Notes under the pieces: model-generated
The model's database searches: none
The model's input: only the letters and a program-made list of their open reading frames with translations
What the model was told of the DNA's origin: nothing
NCBI GenBank assembly: GCA_011192085.1
Contig: DUEQ01000019.1
Coordinates: 1-9,852, forward strand
Reading direction: 5' to 3'
DNA length: 9,852 bases
DNA from: Caldilineae bacterium
GTDB lineage: Bacteria; Chloroflexota; Anaerolineae; J102
In this document: in pieces, positions 1-5,866 of the stretch
Layout: the number at the start of each line of letters is the position of its first letter
How positions within the stretch are numbered: the first letter of the stretch is position 1
Translations under genes and position numbers: made by a program

Positions 1-99
1 ACAAAAGCGCTAATATCCAACCGATTCGGGTTCGTTCCACAGGTGCGTCGCATCCCTTAGTCGCTCCAATTCTGAAACGCACTCGTTCGTTCGGCGTAT

Positions 100-128
100 T
101 TGCCCCTTTGCCGCGATTGCACTACAAT
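100..128 (+). promoter_or_regulatory. Sigma70-like promoter, TTGCCC-N17-TACAAT
   Basis: A -35 like element TTGCCC lies at 100-105 and a -10 like element TACAAT at 123-128, with a 17-nt spacer. The predicted transcription start would fall at about 134-136, on the ATG at 135, which would make the transcript leaderless. It is the only convincing promoter seen upstream of the left gene run and could drive the truncated gene and trmFO. This rests on matches to the consensus only; promoter use in this organism is inferred. Confidence 0.5.
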
Positions 129-134
129 GACGGG

Positions 135-486
135 ATGTAAAGCATCGTCATCATCACGGCGGTCTTCGTGGTCTGGGCGGTGGTGCATAGCGTGCTCGTC
201 GATGTTCGCGTCAAGGCCTGGTTTCGAAAGCGCTTCGGCGACCGGGCCTATCGCGAGTATCGCCTGGGTTACAATCTCCTCGCCACCCTCAGCTTCATTC
301 CGGTGTTCCTGGCCTATGTCGCCCTGCCCGATCCTCCCCCCGGGGCCGCGCCGCCCCGGTGCTGGCTGATACTCGGGATGCAGGGAATCGGGCTCATCGG
401 CCTCGTCGGCGCCGTGTTTCACACCCCCGTAGGCGAATTCATGGGCCTCGCCCAGCTCAGGCCCGGTTACGATCCCGATCTCCAAC
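135..486 (+). pseudogene. Truncated NnrU/isoprenylcysteine methyltransferase-like membrane protein
   Basis: The frame opened by GTG 168 reads through hydrophobic segments (WAVVHSVLVD near the start, then LLATLSFIPVFLAYVAL, then a third around LILGMQGIGLIGLVGAVF) separated by a basic loop containing RVKAWFRKRFGDRAYREYRLGYN. This arrangement resembles the N-terminal half of integral-membrane methyltransferase-like proteins of the NnrU/ICMT type. The C-terminal half, which in such families carries the cofactor-binding region, is absent: after GYDPD the frame runs into a heptamer repeat and then out of frame through trmFO. An ATG at 135, positioned for leaderless translation, is followed immediately by TAA in the same frame, so translation would have to start at GTG 168. 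I see a truncated, probably non-functional gene. The family assignment is tentative; the truncation is better supported than the name. Confidence 0.5.
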
Positions 487-514
487 CTCCATTCTCCATT
501 CTCCATTCTCCATT
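487..514. repeat. Four perfect tandem copies of CTCCATT
   Basis: Four exact 7-bp units run back to back, followed by a degenerate pyrimidine stretch (about 515-530) up to the trmFO start codon. On the minus strand the units encode repeated Met-Glu-Asn-Gly-Glu-Trp-Arg in a spurious reading frame. The tract marks the point where homology of the upstream membrane protein stops. It leaves trmFO without a visible Shine-Dalgarno sequence. Confidence 0.9.
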
Positions 515-531
515 CTCCCCCATCTCTCCCC

Positions 532-1896
532 ATGCCACCTACCGTCATCATCATCGGCGCGGGACTGGCCGGGTCCGAAGCGGCCTGGCAACTGGCCAAC
601 CGCGGCGTCCATGTCCATCTCTACGAAATGCGCCCGAAGAAAACCACCGAGGCACACCAGACCGATCGCTTCGCGGAGCTGGTCTGCTCCAACTCCCTGG
701 GCTCCTGGCTGGCGGACCGGGCCATGGGGCTGCTCAAGGAAGAGATGCGGCGTCTGGGTTCGCTGATCATCGAGGCCGCGGACGCGACCTCGCTGCCCGC
801 GGGCGGCGCGCTGGCCGTGGGCCGCGAGGAGTTCAGCGCCTACGTCACCCAGGCCATCAGCAACCATCCCAACATCACGGTCATCCGGGAGGAGGTCACC
901 CACATTCCCCAGGGCCCGACCCTCATTGCCACCGGCCCCCTCACCTCGCCCGCGCTGGCCGAACGCATTCGAGACCTCGCGGGCCAGGATGACCTCTATT
1001 TCTACGACGCGCTCGCGCCCATCGTCACCCTGGAATCCATCAAAATGCCCCCCTGCTGGCGGCAATCCCGCTACGATCGGGACAGCGGCGAGACGGGCGG
1101 AGATTATATCAACTGCCCGCTGGACGAGGCGACCTATCGGGCGTTTGTGCAGGCCTTGCGCCAGGCTGAACGCATCGAGTTGCGCCCCTTCGAGCGGGAT
1201 GACGAGCGCTTTTTCGAGGCGTGTCTGCCGGTGGAGGTGCTGGCCGAACGGGGGGATGACGCGTTGGCGTTCGGGCCCATGCGACCGGTGGGGCTGCGCA
1301 ACCCCCGCACGGGCCAGCGTCCCTTCGCGGTGGTGCAGCTTCGGCAAGACAATCTGGCTGGGACCCTGTACAACCTGGTAGGATTCCAGACGAACATCCG
1401 TTGGCCCGAGCAGAAGCGCATCTTCCGCATGATTCCCGGTTTGGAGGAGGCGGAGTTCGTGCGCCTGGGCCAGATGCACCGCAACACCTTCATCAATTCG
1501 CCTGTGCTGTTACGCCCCACCCTGCAATGGCGCGACAGGGATGATCTCTTCTTCGCCGGGCAGATCATCGGCACGGAGGGGTATGTGGGCTCCGCTGCGG
1601 GCGGATTGCTGGCGGGCCTCAACCTGGCCCGGTTGATCTCGGATCAGGCGCTTTTGGTCATGCCTCGGGAGACGATGATGGGCGCGCTCTTCTGGTATGT
1701 GACCCACGCGGAGCCCAAGGAATTCCAGCCTATGAAGGCGAACTTCGGACTGCTGCCCCCTTTGCAACCCCGGGTGCGTAACAAACGCGCCCGCTATCGC
1801 AAATACGCGGAGCGGGCCCTGGCCGCCCTGGACGCCTGGATCGCGGACCACGCCGTGCTGGAGGGGGCATCCGCACCCCACACGCCCACGCGCTGA
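532..1896 (+). CDS. trmFO: Methylenetetrahydrofolate--tRNA-(uracil-5-)-methyltransferase TrmFO
   Basis: TrmFO makes ribothymidine at U54 of the tRNA T-loop, using 5,10-methylenetetrahydrofolate as carbon donor and FAD/NAD(P)H for reduction; it acts in the cytoplasm. The 454-residue product has the FAD-binding glycine motif at residues 8-14 (IGAGLAG) close to the N-terminus, an ELVCSNS motif with Cys52, and Cys231 in FEACLPVE. These two cysteines correspond to the pair known to be catalytically important in this family. Conserved blocks [16 protein letters not shown] and HRNTFINSP follow, then [18 protein letters not shown] near residues 345-362. Length is normal for the family. ATG 532 places the FAD motif at the usual distance from the start. 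No Shine-Dalgarno is visible, since the upstream DNA is the CTCCATT tract. The next gene starts 6 bp after the stop, suggesting co-transcription. Confidence 0.97.
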   Translation: MPPTVIIIGAGLAGSEAAWQLANRGVHVHLYEMRPKKTTEAHQTDRFAELVCSNSLGSWLADRAMGLLKEEMRRLGSLIIEAADATSLPAGGALAVGREEFSAYVTQAISNHPNITVIREEVTHIPQGPTLIATGPLTSPALAERIRDLAGQDDLYFYDALAPIVTLESIKMPPCWRQSRYDRDSGETGGDYINCPLDEATYRAFVQALRQAERIELRPFERDDERFFEACLPVEVLAERGDDALAFGPMRPVGLRNPRTGQRPFAVVQLRQDNLAGTLYNLVGFQTNIRWPEQKRIFRMIPGLEEAEFVRLGQMHRNTFINSPVLLRPTLQWRDRDDLFFAGQIIGTEGYVGSAAGGLLAGLNLARLISDQALLVMPRETMMGALFWYVTHAEPKEFQPMKANFGLLPPLQPRVRNKRARYRKYAERALAALDAWIADHAVLEGASAPHTPTR

Positions 1897-1902
1897 CACG
1901 CC

Positions 1903-2385
1903 ATGCCCTTTCTCCGTTCTCTCCTCGCTCGATTTCAGACCCGCACCTTGCAGCGGCGCAAGATCGCGCCCAAAGTCAAGGCGCTACTGCGAGATGACGC
2001 GGGGGCGATCCTGCTCATCAAGCATTCTCTGGAGGGGCGCTGGCGGCTGCCCGGAGGCTTCGCGGCCATGGATGAGTCGGGATATGAGGCCGTGGTGCGG
2101 GCTGTGGAGGAGCTGACGGGCCTGCGCCCGCTCGATCCCCAACCCATCGCCCGCGTCGACGAGAGCCAGTTCCGGCCCGACGCCATGTACGGCGACTTCT
2201 TCCAGATGTACGCAACCCTGTTCCTCATCACCCGTTGGGAGAGCGACCTGCGCCCGGGCCGCGAGGGCTGGGACGCGAGATTCTTCCCCAGCGACGCCTT
2301 GCCTCCCAACCTGCATGAGGAAGCGTCCCAGGCCCTGGCCGCGCTGCGGGCCTTCGAGGAGACGGGCCAGGTGCGGGCGTATTGA
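1903..2385 (+). CDS. Nudix-fold protein with degenerate Nudix box
   Basis: The 160-residue product has the Nudix layout: a strand KVKALLRDDAGAILLIKH, then the WRLPGG turn (47-52), then the Nudix helix. Against the canonical pattern Gx5Ex7REUxEExGU, G52, E58, R66, E70, G73 and L74 are present. The Glu after Arg is Ala67, and the second Glu of the EE pair is Leu71. These glutamates normally help bind the divalent metals, so hydrolase activity on nucleoside diphosphate-linked substrates is doubtful or altered. The substrate cannot be told from sequence. It lies 6 bp after trmFO with no evident Shine-Dalgarno and is probably translated from the same transcript. Fold assignment is confident; function is not. 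Confidence 0.87.
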   Translation: MPFLRSLLARFQTRTLQRRKIAPKVKALLRDDAGAILLIKHSLEGRWRLPGGFAAMDESGYEAVVRAVEELTGLRPLDPQPIARVDESQFRPDAMYGDFFQMYATLFLITRWESDLRPGREGWDARFFPSDALPPNLHEEASQALAALRAFEETGQVRAY

Positions 2386-2475
2386 GGGAGGAGGATGGAG
2401 GATTTGCCATTGGCGACTTGCCGCCACCAAACCTGTCTTCCCCTTGCCCCTTGCTTCCTTTGCGCCTTGGCGGCT
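2386..2475. other. Low-complexity stretch abutting channel fragment
   Basis: This 90-bp stretch between the Nudix gene and the recognisable channel sequence begins with a purine run (GGGAGGAGGATGGAGG) and continues as pyrimidine-rich text with repeated CCCCTTGC and TTTGCGCCTTGGCGG-like words. It contains no recognisable protein domain. An ATG at 2395 opens a frame into the channel fragment, but the purine run directly abuts it, so spacing for ribosome binding is poor. It looks like intergenic filler sitting at the left breakpoint of the channel remnant. Confidence 0.45.
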
Positions 2476-2643
2476 TTTATCTACGCGCTGCTTATCAGCT
2501 CCATCGGTTACGGCGACCTCACGCCCACCCTTCCCTGGGGAAAGATGCTAACCATTTTCTTCGGACTGCATGGCATCGTCATCTTGCTATCCCGCTATGA
2601 CCGCATCCGAGAGGTGCGAATCTGGAGATGGTTTGCGAAATGA
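2476..2643 (+). pseudogene. C-terminal remnant of a two-TM potassium channel-like protein
   Basis: The reading frame (open from ATG 2395) contains FIYALLISSIGYGDLTP, a pore helix plus the selectivity filter GYGD (2506-2517), followed by a hydrophobic inner helix (WGKMLTIFFGLHGIVILLS) and a short basic tail ending at the stop. This matches the pore and second membrane helix of the Ion_trans_2 potassium-channel family. The first membrane helix and outer turret are missing, replaced by low-complexity DNA. A channel subunit needs both helices, so the fragment should not function alone. Its TGA overlaps the cofG start as ATGA, so translation of the fragment, if any, could be coupled to cofG. Family recognition rests mainly on the filter and its flanks. 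Confidence 0.7.
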
Positions 2644-3743
2644 GTCTGGACAGGCTGTCTCGCGAGGGGGCGTACGCGCAGATCCGCGCCCGCGGCCGCG
2701 ACCTCCTGACCTTAATGCAGCGCGCGTCCAACGTGCGGGACGCCGCCTGGGGGCGCACGGTGACCTACTCCCGCAAGGTGTTCATCCCCCTAACCAACCT
2801 GTGTCGGGACAAATGCGCGTATTGCACCTTCGCCCGCAGGCCGGGCGATCCCCTGGCCCGCACCCTCACGCCCGACGAGGTGTTGGCCATCGCCCGCGCG
2901 GGGGAGCGCGCGGGATGCAAGGAGGCGCTCTTTTCGCTGGGCGAGCGGCCTGAGCTGGTGCATGCGGCCGCGCGGGAGCAGCTCGCCCAATTGGGGCGCG
3001 CCTCCACGGTGGACTATCTCGCCGCCATGCTGCGACTTGTGTTCGAAGAAACCCGCCTCTTGCCCCATCCCAATCCGGGCGCGCTCTTCGAGGAGGAATG
3101 GCGCAAACTGCGGCCCTGGGCGGGCAGCATGGGCATGATGTTGGAGAACGTCAGCCCCCGGCTGATGGAGCGAGGCCAGGCCCATTTCGGCTGTCCCGAC
3201 AAGGCGCCCGAGCGCCGTCTCGCCGCACTGGAGGCCGCAGGGCGCCTGCGCATCCCGTTCACCACGGGCATCCTCATCGGCATCGGGGAGACGCCCGAGG
3301 AGCGGGTGGATAGCCTCTTCGCCATCGCGGAGCTGCATCGTCGTTATGGGCACATCCAGGAGGTCATCATCCAGAACTTCCGTCGCAAACCCGACATCCG
3401 CTTTCGGGCGAAGGACGAACCCAGCGCCCTGGAGATGGCCCGCACCATTGCGGTGGCCCGTCTCATCCTACCGCCTGAGATCAGCTTGCAAGCGCCCCCC
3501 AACCTCACCCCCGACGCGTACACGCTCTACCTGCTGGCCGGGATCAACGACTGGGGCGGGATCTCGCCGGTGACCCGAGACCACATCAACCCCGAGGCTC
3601 CCTGGCCTGCCATCGCGGAGCTGGCCGCGGCCAGCGCGGATGCAGGCTTCGAACTGCGCGAGCGCCTCGCTGTGTATCCTCGCTTTCACACCGCCGCATG
3701 GCTGCCCCCGCGCGTCCTGGCGCGCGTGACCGAGCTCCTTTAG
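2640..3743 (+). CDS. cofG: 7,8-didemethyl-8-hydroxy-5-deazariboflavin synthase subunit CofG
   Basis: CofG is the radical-SAM enzyme that, with CofH, forms Fo, the deazaflavin chromophore of coenzyme F420. CofG performs the ring closure on the CofH product. The 367-residue protein has the radical-SAM motif CRDKCAYC with Cys55, Cys59 and Cys62 binding the 4Fe-4S cluster, preceded by VFIPLTNL as is usual in this family. Further family blocks are KEALFSLGERPE, GMMLENVSP, FTTGILIGIGET, IIQNFRRKP and GINDWGGISPVTRDHINPE. The start at 2640 is chosen over ATG 2628 because GGAG at 2624-2627 is well placed for 2640 and abuts 2628. No cofH or other F420 gene is in this window. The 3' end is convergent with aroE, 9 bp apart. 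Confidence 0.95.
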   Translation: MSLDRLSREGAYAQIRARGRDLLTLMQRASNVRDAAWGRTVTYSRKVFIPLTNLCRDKCAYCTFARRPGDPLARTLTPDEVLAIARAGERAGCKEALFSLGERPELVHAAAREQLAQLGRASTVDYLAAMLRLVFEETRLLPHPNPGALFEEEWRKLRPWAGSMGMMLENVSPRLMERGQAHFGCPDKAPERRLAALEAAGRLRIPFTTGILIGIGETPEERVDSLFAIAELHRRYGHIQEVIIQNFRRKPDIRFRAKDEPSALEMARTIAVARLILPPEISLQAPPNLTPDAYTLYLLAGINDWGGISPVTRDHINPEAPWPAIAELAAASADAGFELRERLAVYPRFHTAAWLPPRVLARVTELL

Positions 3744-3752
3744 TTACATCTC

Positions 3753-4589
3753 CTATTGCACTGCCGCGGTCATGACATCCACGGGCGCGGGCTGGCCCGT
3801 CCAAAGTTCCCAGGCCCGCGCACCCTGATACACCAACATGCCCAACCCATTCCACGCCCGCGCGCCTCCCGCTTGGGCCTGGGCCATGAGCCGGGTGCGG
3901 GGTGGGTTGTACACCAGGTCATAGAGGGCCTGTTCGCTGTGGAAGGGGAGATGGTCGGGCCAGGGGGAGGCGTCCTCTCGCGGCGTCATGCCCACGGGCG
4001 TACAGTTGACGATGAGGCCGACCGCGGGGGCCAGCTCGGGTAGTCTGGACCAGGGATGCGCGTGGAGCAAGTCGCCGCGGGGGAGATGGGGAGCCAGGGA
4101 GGCGATCAGGGCTTGGGCCTGCTCGGGTCTGCGGGCGAGGATCTGCGTGGGGATGAGTCGGATGGCCAGGGCGTAGACTACGGCCCGGGCTGAGCCGCCC
4201 GCACCCAACACCAGCGCGCCCCGGTGCGGCAGCGCCTTCAAGTCCAGCCCCTGGGCTTCCAGGTCCCGCGCGAAGCCCCACGCGTCGGTGTTCGTTCCCA
4301 CCAGCCGCCCATCTTTCTCCACGAGGATCGTGTTCACCGCGCCGATGGCCCGCGCCTCGGGCGAGAGTTCATCCAGGAAAGGGATCACAGCCCGCTTGTG
4401 GGGCACGGTCACGTTCGCCCCGCGAAACCCCAGCGCCCGTAATCCCGCCACGGCCTCGCCTACGCGTTGGGGCGGCACGGGCAGGAGAGCGTAAAAGCCA
4501 TCCACGCCCGCGGCTCGAAACGCGGCGTTGTGCATGGCCGGGGATTTGGAATGCGCCACGGGCCAGCCGATGAGTCCAGTGAGGATCAT
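3753..4589 (-). CDS. aroE: Shikimate dehydrogenase (NADP+) AroE
   Basis: AroE reduces 3-dehydroshikimate to shikimate with NADPH, the fourth step of the shikimate route to aromatic amino acids, in the cytoplasm. The 278-residue protein shows the substrate site: SKSPAMHN with Ser14 and Ser16, NVTVPHK with catalytic Lys65, AVNT with Asn86, and GTNTDAWG with Asp102. The NADP-binding loop GAGGSARA lies at 129-136, then NCTPVGM (195-201), YDLVYNPP (223-230) and NGLGMLVYQGA (247-257). The frame is open 17 codons further upstream, but the start at 4589 aligns with the usual MILTGLIGWP beginning and keeps the coding sequence out of the divergent regulatory region. No Shine-Dalgarno is visible. All key residues are present, so it should be functional. 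Confidence 0.97.
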   Translation of the reverse strand: MILTGLIGWPVAHSKSPAMHNAAFRAAGVDGFYALLPVPPQRVGEAVAGLRALGFRGANVTVPHKRAVIPFLDELSPEARAIGAVNTILVEKDGRLVGTNTDAWGFARDLEAQGLDLKALPHRGALVLGAGGSARAVVYALAIRLIPTQILARRPEQAQALIASLAPHLPRGDLLHAHPWSRLPELAPAVGLIVNCTPVGMTPREDASPWPDHLPFHSEQALYDLVYNPPRTRLMAQAQAGGARAWNGLGMLVYQGARAWELWTGQPAPVDVMTAAVQ

Positions 4590-4599
4590 GACGCGGGGG

Positions 4600-4605
4600 A
4601 TTGTA
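4600..4605 (-). promoter_or_regulatory. Candidate -10 element (TACAAT) for aroE
   Basis: Read on the minus strand, TACAAT ends 10 nt before the aroE ATG, so the transcript would have a leader of only about 4-6 nt. The -35 position (TTTCCC with a 17-nt spacer) matches the consensus poorly. The absence of a Shine-Dalgarno sequence fits a near-leaderless start, as at the promoter at 100-128. Consensus match only. Confidence 0.35.
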
Positions 4606-4612
4606 CCATACT

Positions 4613-4653
4613 TTGACCATGCGGGAAAATGTGATAACATATGAATGTATACT
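4613..4653 (+). promoter_or_regulatory. Candidate promoter of the ArsR/SmtB-type repressor gene
   Basis: Two overlapping options exist. TTGACC at 4613-4618 pairs with TAACAT at 4635-4640 over a 16-nt spacer. Alternatively a better -10, TATACT at 4648-4653, sits without a good -35 and would start transcription near 4660, just before the RBS. Either choice puts the -10 inside the palindrome at 4636-4661, the arrangement expected for repression by promoter occlusion. Confidence 0.45.
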
Positions 4654-4661
4654 TATATGTT
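4636..4661. promoter_or_regulatory. Imperfect palindrome, probable ArsR/SmtB operator
   Basis: The 26-bp element has outer arms AACATAT (4636-4642) and ATATGTT (4655-4661) that are perfect inverted repeats. Three of the six inner position pairs also match, giving 10 of 13 in all. Its ATATGAA...TTATAT character resembles the AT-rich palindromes bound by SmtB/ZiaR/CzrA-type repressors. It lies 15 bp before the repressor start codon and overlaps the candidate -10, in the region shared with aroE. Autoregulation is inferred from position and family. Confidence 0.65.
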
Positions 4662-4676
4662 TGTGGAGTTTGCATC

Positions 4677-5051
4677 ATGCCCGAATCCTTCCTCGAAGAA
4701 CGCCTGACCATGTGCGCGGACGAGCATGATCCAGCCGCGGTGGCCCGAGCCGCCGCGGATCTGTTGCTGGATCACGCTACCGCGTCTCGGGTGGCGGACC
4801 TGTTCAAGGCCCTTTCTGATCCCACGCGGGTGCGAATCATTGGGCTGTTGGCCCATGCCGAACTCTGCGTGGGCGATCTGGCCCGCGTCCTGGAGATGAC
4901 CCAGCCTGCGGTTTCCCATCAACTGCGGGTGCTGCGTCATCTCCGCATCGTGCGGGCGCGCAAGCAGGGCCGCCACGCGTACTACACCCTGATGGATGAC
5001 CACATCCATGACCTGTTCGATCAAGGCCTGGCTCACGTCCGTTTTGGCTGA
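4677..5051 (+). CDS. ArsR/SmtB-family metal-sensing transcriptional repressor (SmtB/ZiaR-like)
   Basis: This 124-residue winged-helix dimer protein should repress its own promoter and release DNA on binding zinc, cadmium or lead. The DNA-binding core is residues 44-103 (FKALSDPTRVRIIGLLAHAELCVGDL, recognition helix TQPAVSHQLRVLRHL, wing RKQGRHAYY). Ligand residues match the SmtB scheme. The alpha-3N site is complete: Cys13 and His17 in the N-terminal arm, Cys64 and Asp67 in ELCVGDL. The alpha-5 site has Asp107, His109 and His120, but the fourth position is Phe123 instead of Glu or His. Start 4677 is chosen because GTGGAG (4663-4668) sits 8 nt upstream; the in-frame ATG at 4641 lies inside the operator. 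The next gene, 13 bp downstream, is the remnant of a Zn/Cd/Pb-type ATPase, the usual partner. Confidence 0.95.
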   Translation: MPESFLEERLTMCADEHDPAAVARAAADLLLDHATASRVADLFKALSDPTRVRIIGLLAHAELCVGDLARVLEMTQPAVSHQLRVLRHLRIVRARKQGRHAYYTLMDDHIHDLFDQGLAHVRFG

Positions 5052-5064
5052 GATCACATAAATC

Positions 5065-5508
5065 ATGATCATGACCAATACACTGAAACTTGACCTTCCT
5101 CTGTTATTGCCTGACATGGAAGATGGCGATGCGTGCGCGTCTCTGCTCACCGAAGAGCTATCCCACACGCGCGGCGTCGCCAAAGCGCATATCGTGCGGG
5201 AAAATGGAACGGCCCGTCTTTGCCTTCACTACGACCCCAACCTGGTCTCGCTAAGCAAGATCGAGCGATTGGCCCGGGATGCGGGCGCGCGCGTCACCGA
5301 CCGCTATCGCCACGAAGCCCTCCCATTGGACCGTATATTCGCGGCCGACGCGGCCGACACCCTCACACAAGCCCTGGAGGCGCTGCCAGGCATGCTTCAC
5401 GCCCGGGCGAACTATGCCGCAGGTGTAGTCTATGTGGCTTATGATGCGCCGCGACCGGGCGCGCGGCGGGCGCAGCCGCGGCCATGGAGACCGCGGACGT
5501 GGCCTTGA
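5065..5508 (+). pseudogene. N-terminal HMA region of a deleted heavy-metal P-type ATPase
   Basis: The 147-residue frame holds two ferredoxin-like segments: residues about 10-80, with ACASLL and the block RLCLHYDPNLVSLSKIERLARDAG described by positions 51-74, and residues about 86-127, an HMA domain ending GVVYVAYDA. This is the N-terminus typical of ZntA/CadA-like metal-exporting ATPases. After about residue 128 the sequence turns into frame-shifted GC-rich coding and stops at 5508. All membrane segments 1-6, the actuator domain, the DKTG phosphorylation loop and the ATP-binding domain are missing. In the second HMA domain the expected metal-binding CxxC is AADA (Ala93 and Ala96). It follows the repressor gene by 13 bp, as expected of a metal-resistance operon. 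It cannot transport on its own; a role as a soluble HMA-like protein cannot be excluded. Confidence 0.8.
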
Positions 5509-5750
5509 TGGCTGATGATCTGTCGAAACTGCCCTTCGCGGTGGGCCTGAGCCGGGCCAGCCGTCGCATCATCATCCAGAATTTAGCTGTATCCCTGGGC
5601 GTCATCGCCCTGCTCATCGCTGCGTCGGTGACGGGCGCGATTGCACTCAGCGGCGTGGTGCTCTTGCATGAGGGCAGCACCATCATCGTGGCCCTCAACG
5701 CGCTGCGGTTGCTCTCCTTCCGTTTGCCTGAGAAGACCCTCGCCCCCTGA
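5445..5750 (+). pseudogene. C-terminal membrane segments of the same P1B-type ATPase
   Basis: In a different frame from the N-terminal piece, the sequence from about 5457 reads AAGAAAAMETADVALMADDL, the end of the phosphorylation domain. After it come SKLPFAVGLSRASRRIIIQN and the last two membrane helices. LLHEGSTIIVALNALRLL lies near the end; the HEGST block is characteristic of Zn/Cd/Pb exporters (P1B-2). The frame is open from the stop at 5442 to TGA at 5750, with an in-frame ATG at 5484 that gives 88 residues. Compared with a normal pump, several hundred residues are missing between the two pieces. The junction lies in a GC-rich tract around 5450-5480. The fragment retains only the pump's exit helices and is almost certainly non-functional. 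Confidence 0.85.
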
Positions 5751-5753
5751 CGC

Positions 5754-5800
5754 GATGATTCCCGGAACGAGGGGGCGGGGCCTGCGTTCCGGGAATCGTC
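5754..5800. terminator. Long hairpin between convergent genes, possible bidirectional terminator
   Basis: A 16-bp stem is formed by 5754-5769 and 5785-5800. Thirteen pairs around GATTCCCGGAACG/CGTTCCGGGAATC are perfect, and the outer three include one G-U. The loop is 15 nt and G-rich. It sits just after the ATPase remnant stop and between that unit and the oppositely oriented SHOCT gene. No T-tract follows on either strand, so intrinsic termination is less certain than at 6349-6411. Confidence 0.5.
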
Positions 5801-5866
5801 TGAAGCGCATCTCCTGGAAGGGGATGGGTGTGGGAGGGAAAGCGCGTGAGGGCAATGGAGGCGCGG

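Noticed and set aside
24..45. GGTTCG-containing segment resembling a tRNA T-arm
   Set aside because: The flanks cannot form a T-stem or acceptor stem, and no cloverleaf is possible.
487..992. Continuation of the GTG 168 frame beyond the heptamer tract
   Set aside because: It runs out of frame through trmFO and loses all membrane-protein character after the repeat.
457..1479. 340-codon minus-strand frame containing the MENGEWR repeat
   Set aside because: It is a shadow of trmFO; the repeat peptide is the translation of the CTCCATT tract, not a protein repeat.
4590..4640. 17-codon N-terminal extension of AroE
   Set aside because: It precedes the usual AroE N-terminus and would extend into the divergent promoter and operator region.
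4641..4676. 12-codon N-terminal extension of the repressor from ATG 4641
   Set aside because: It lies inside the operator palindrome, and the RBS at 4663-4668 serves ATG 4677.
5445..5508. Programmed frameshift joining the two ATPase pieces
   Set aside because: The frames overlap here, but no slippery site with a stimulatory structure was seen, and the fused product would still lack the catalytic core.
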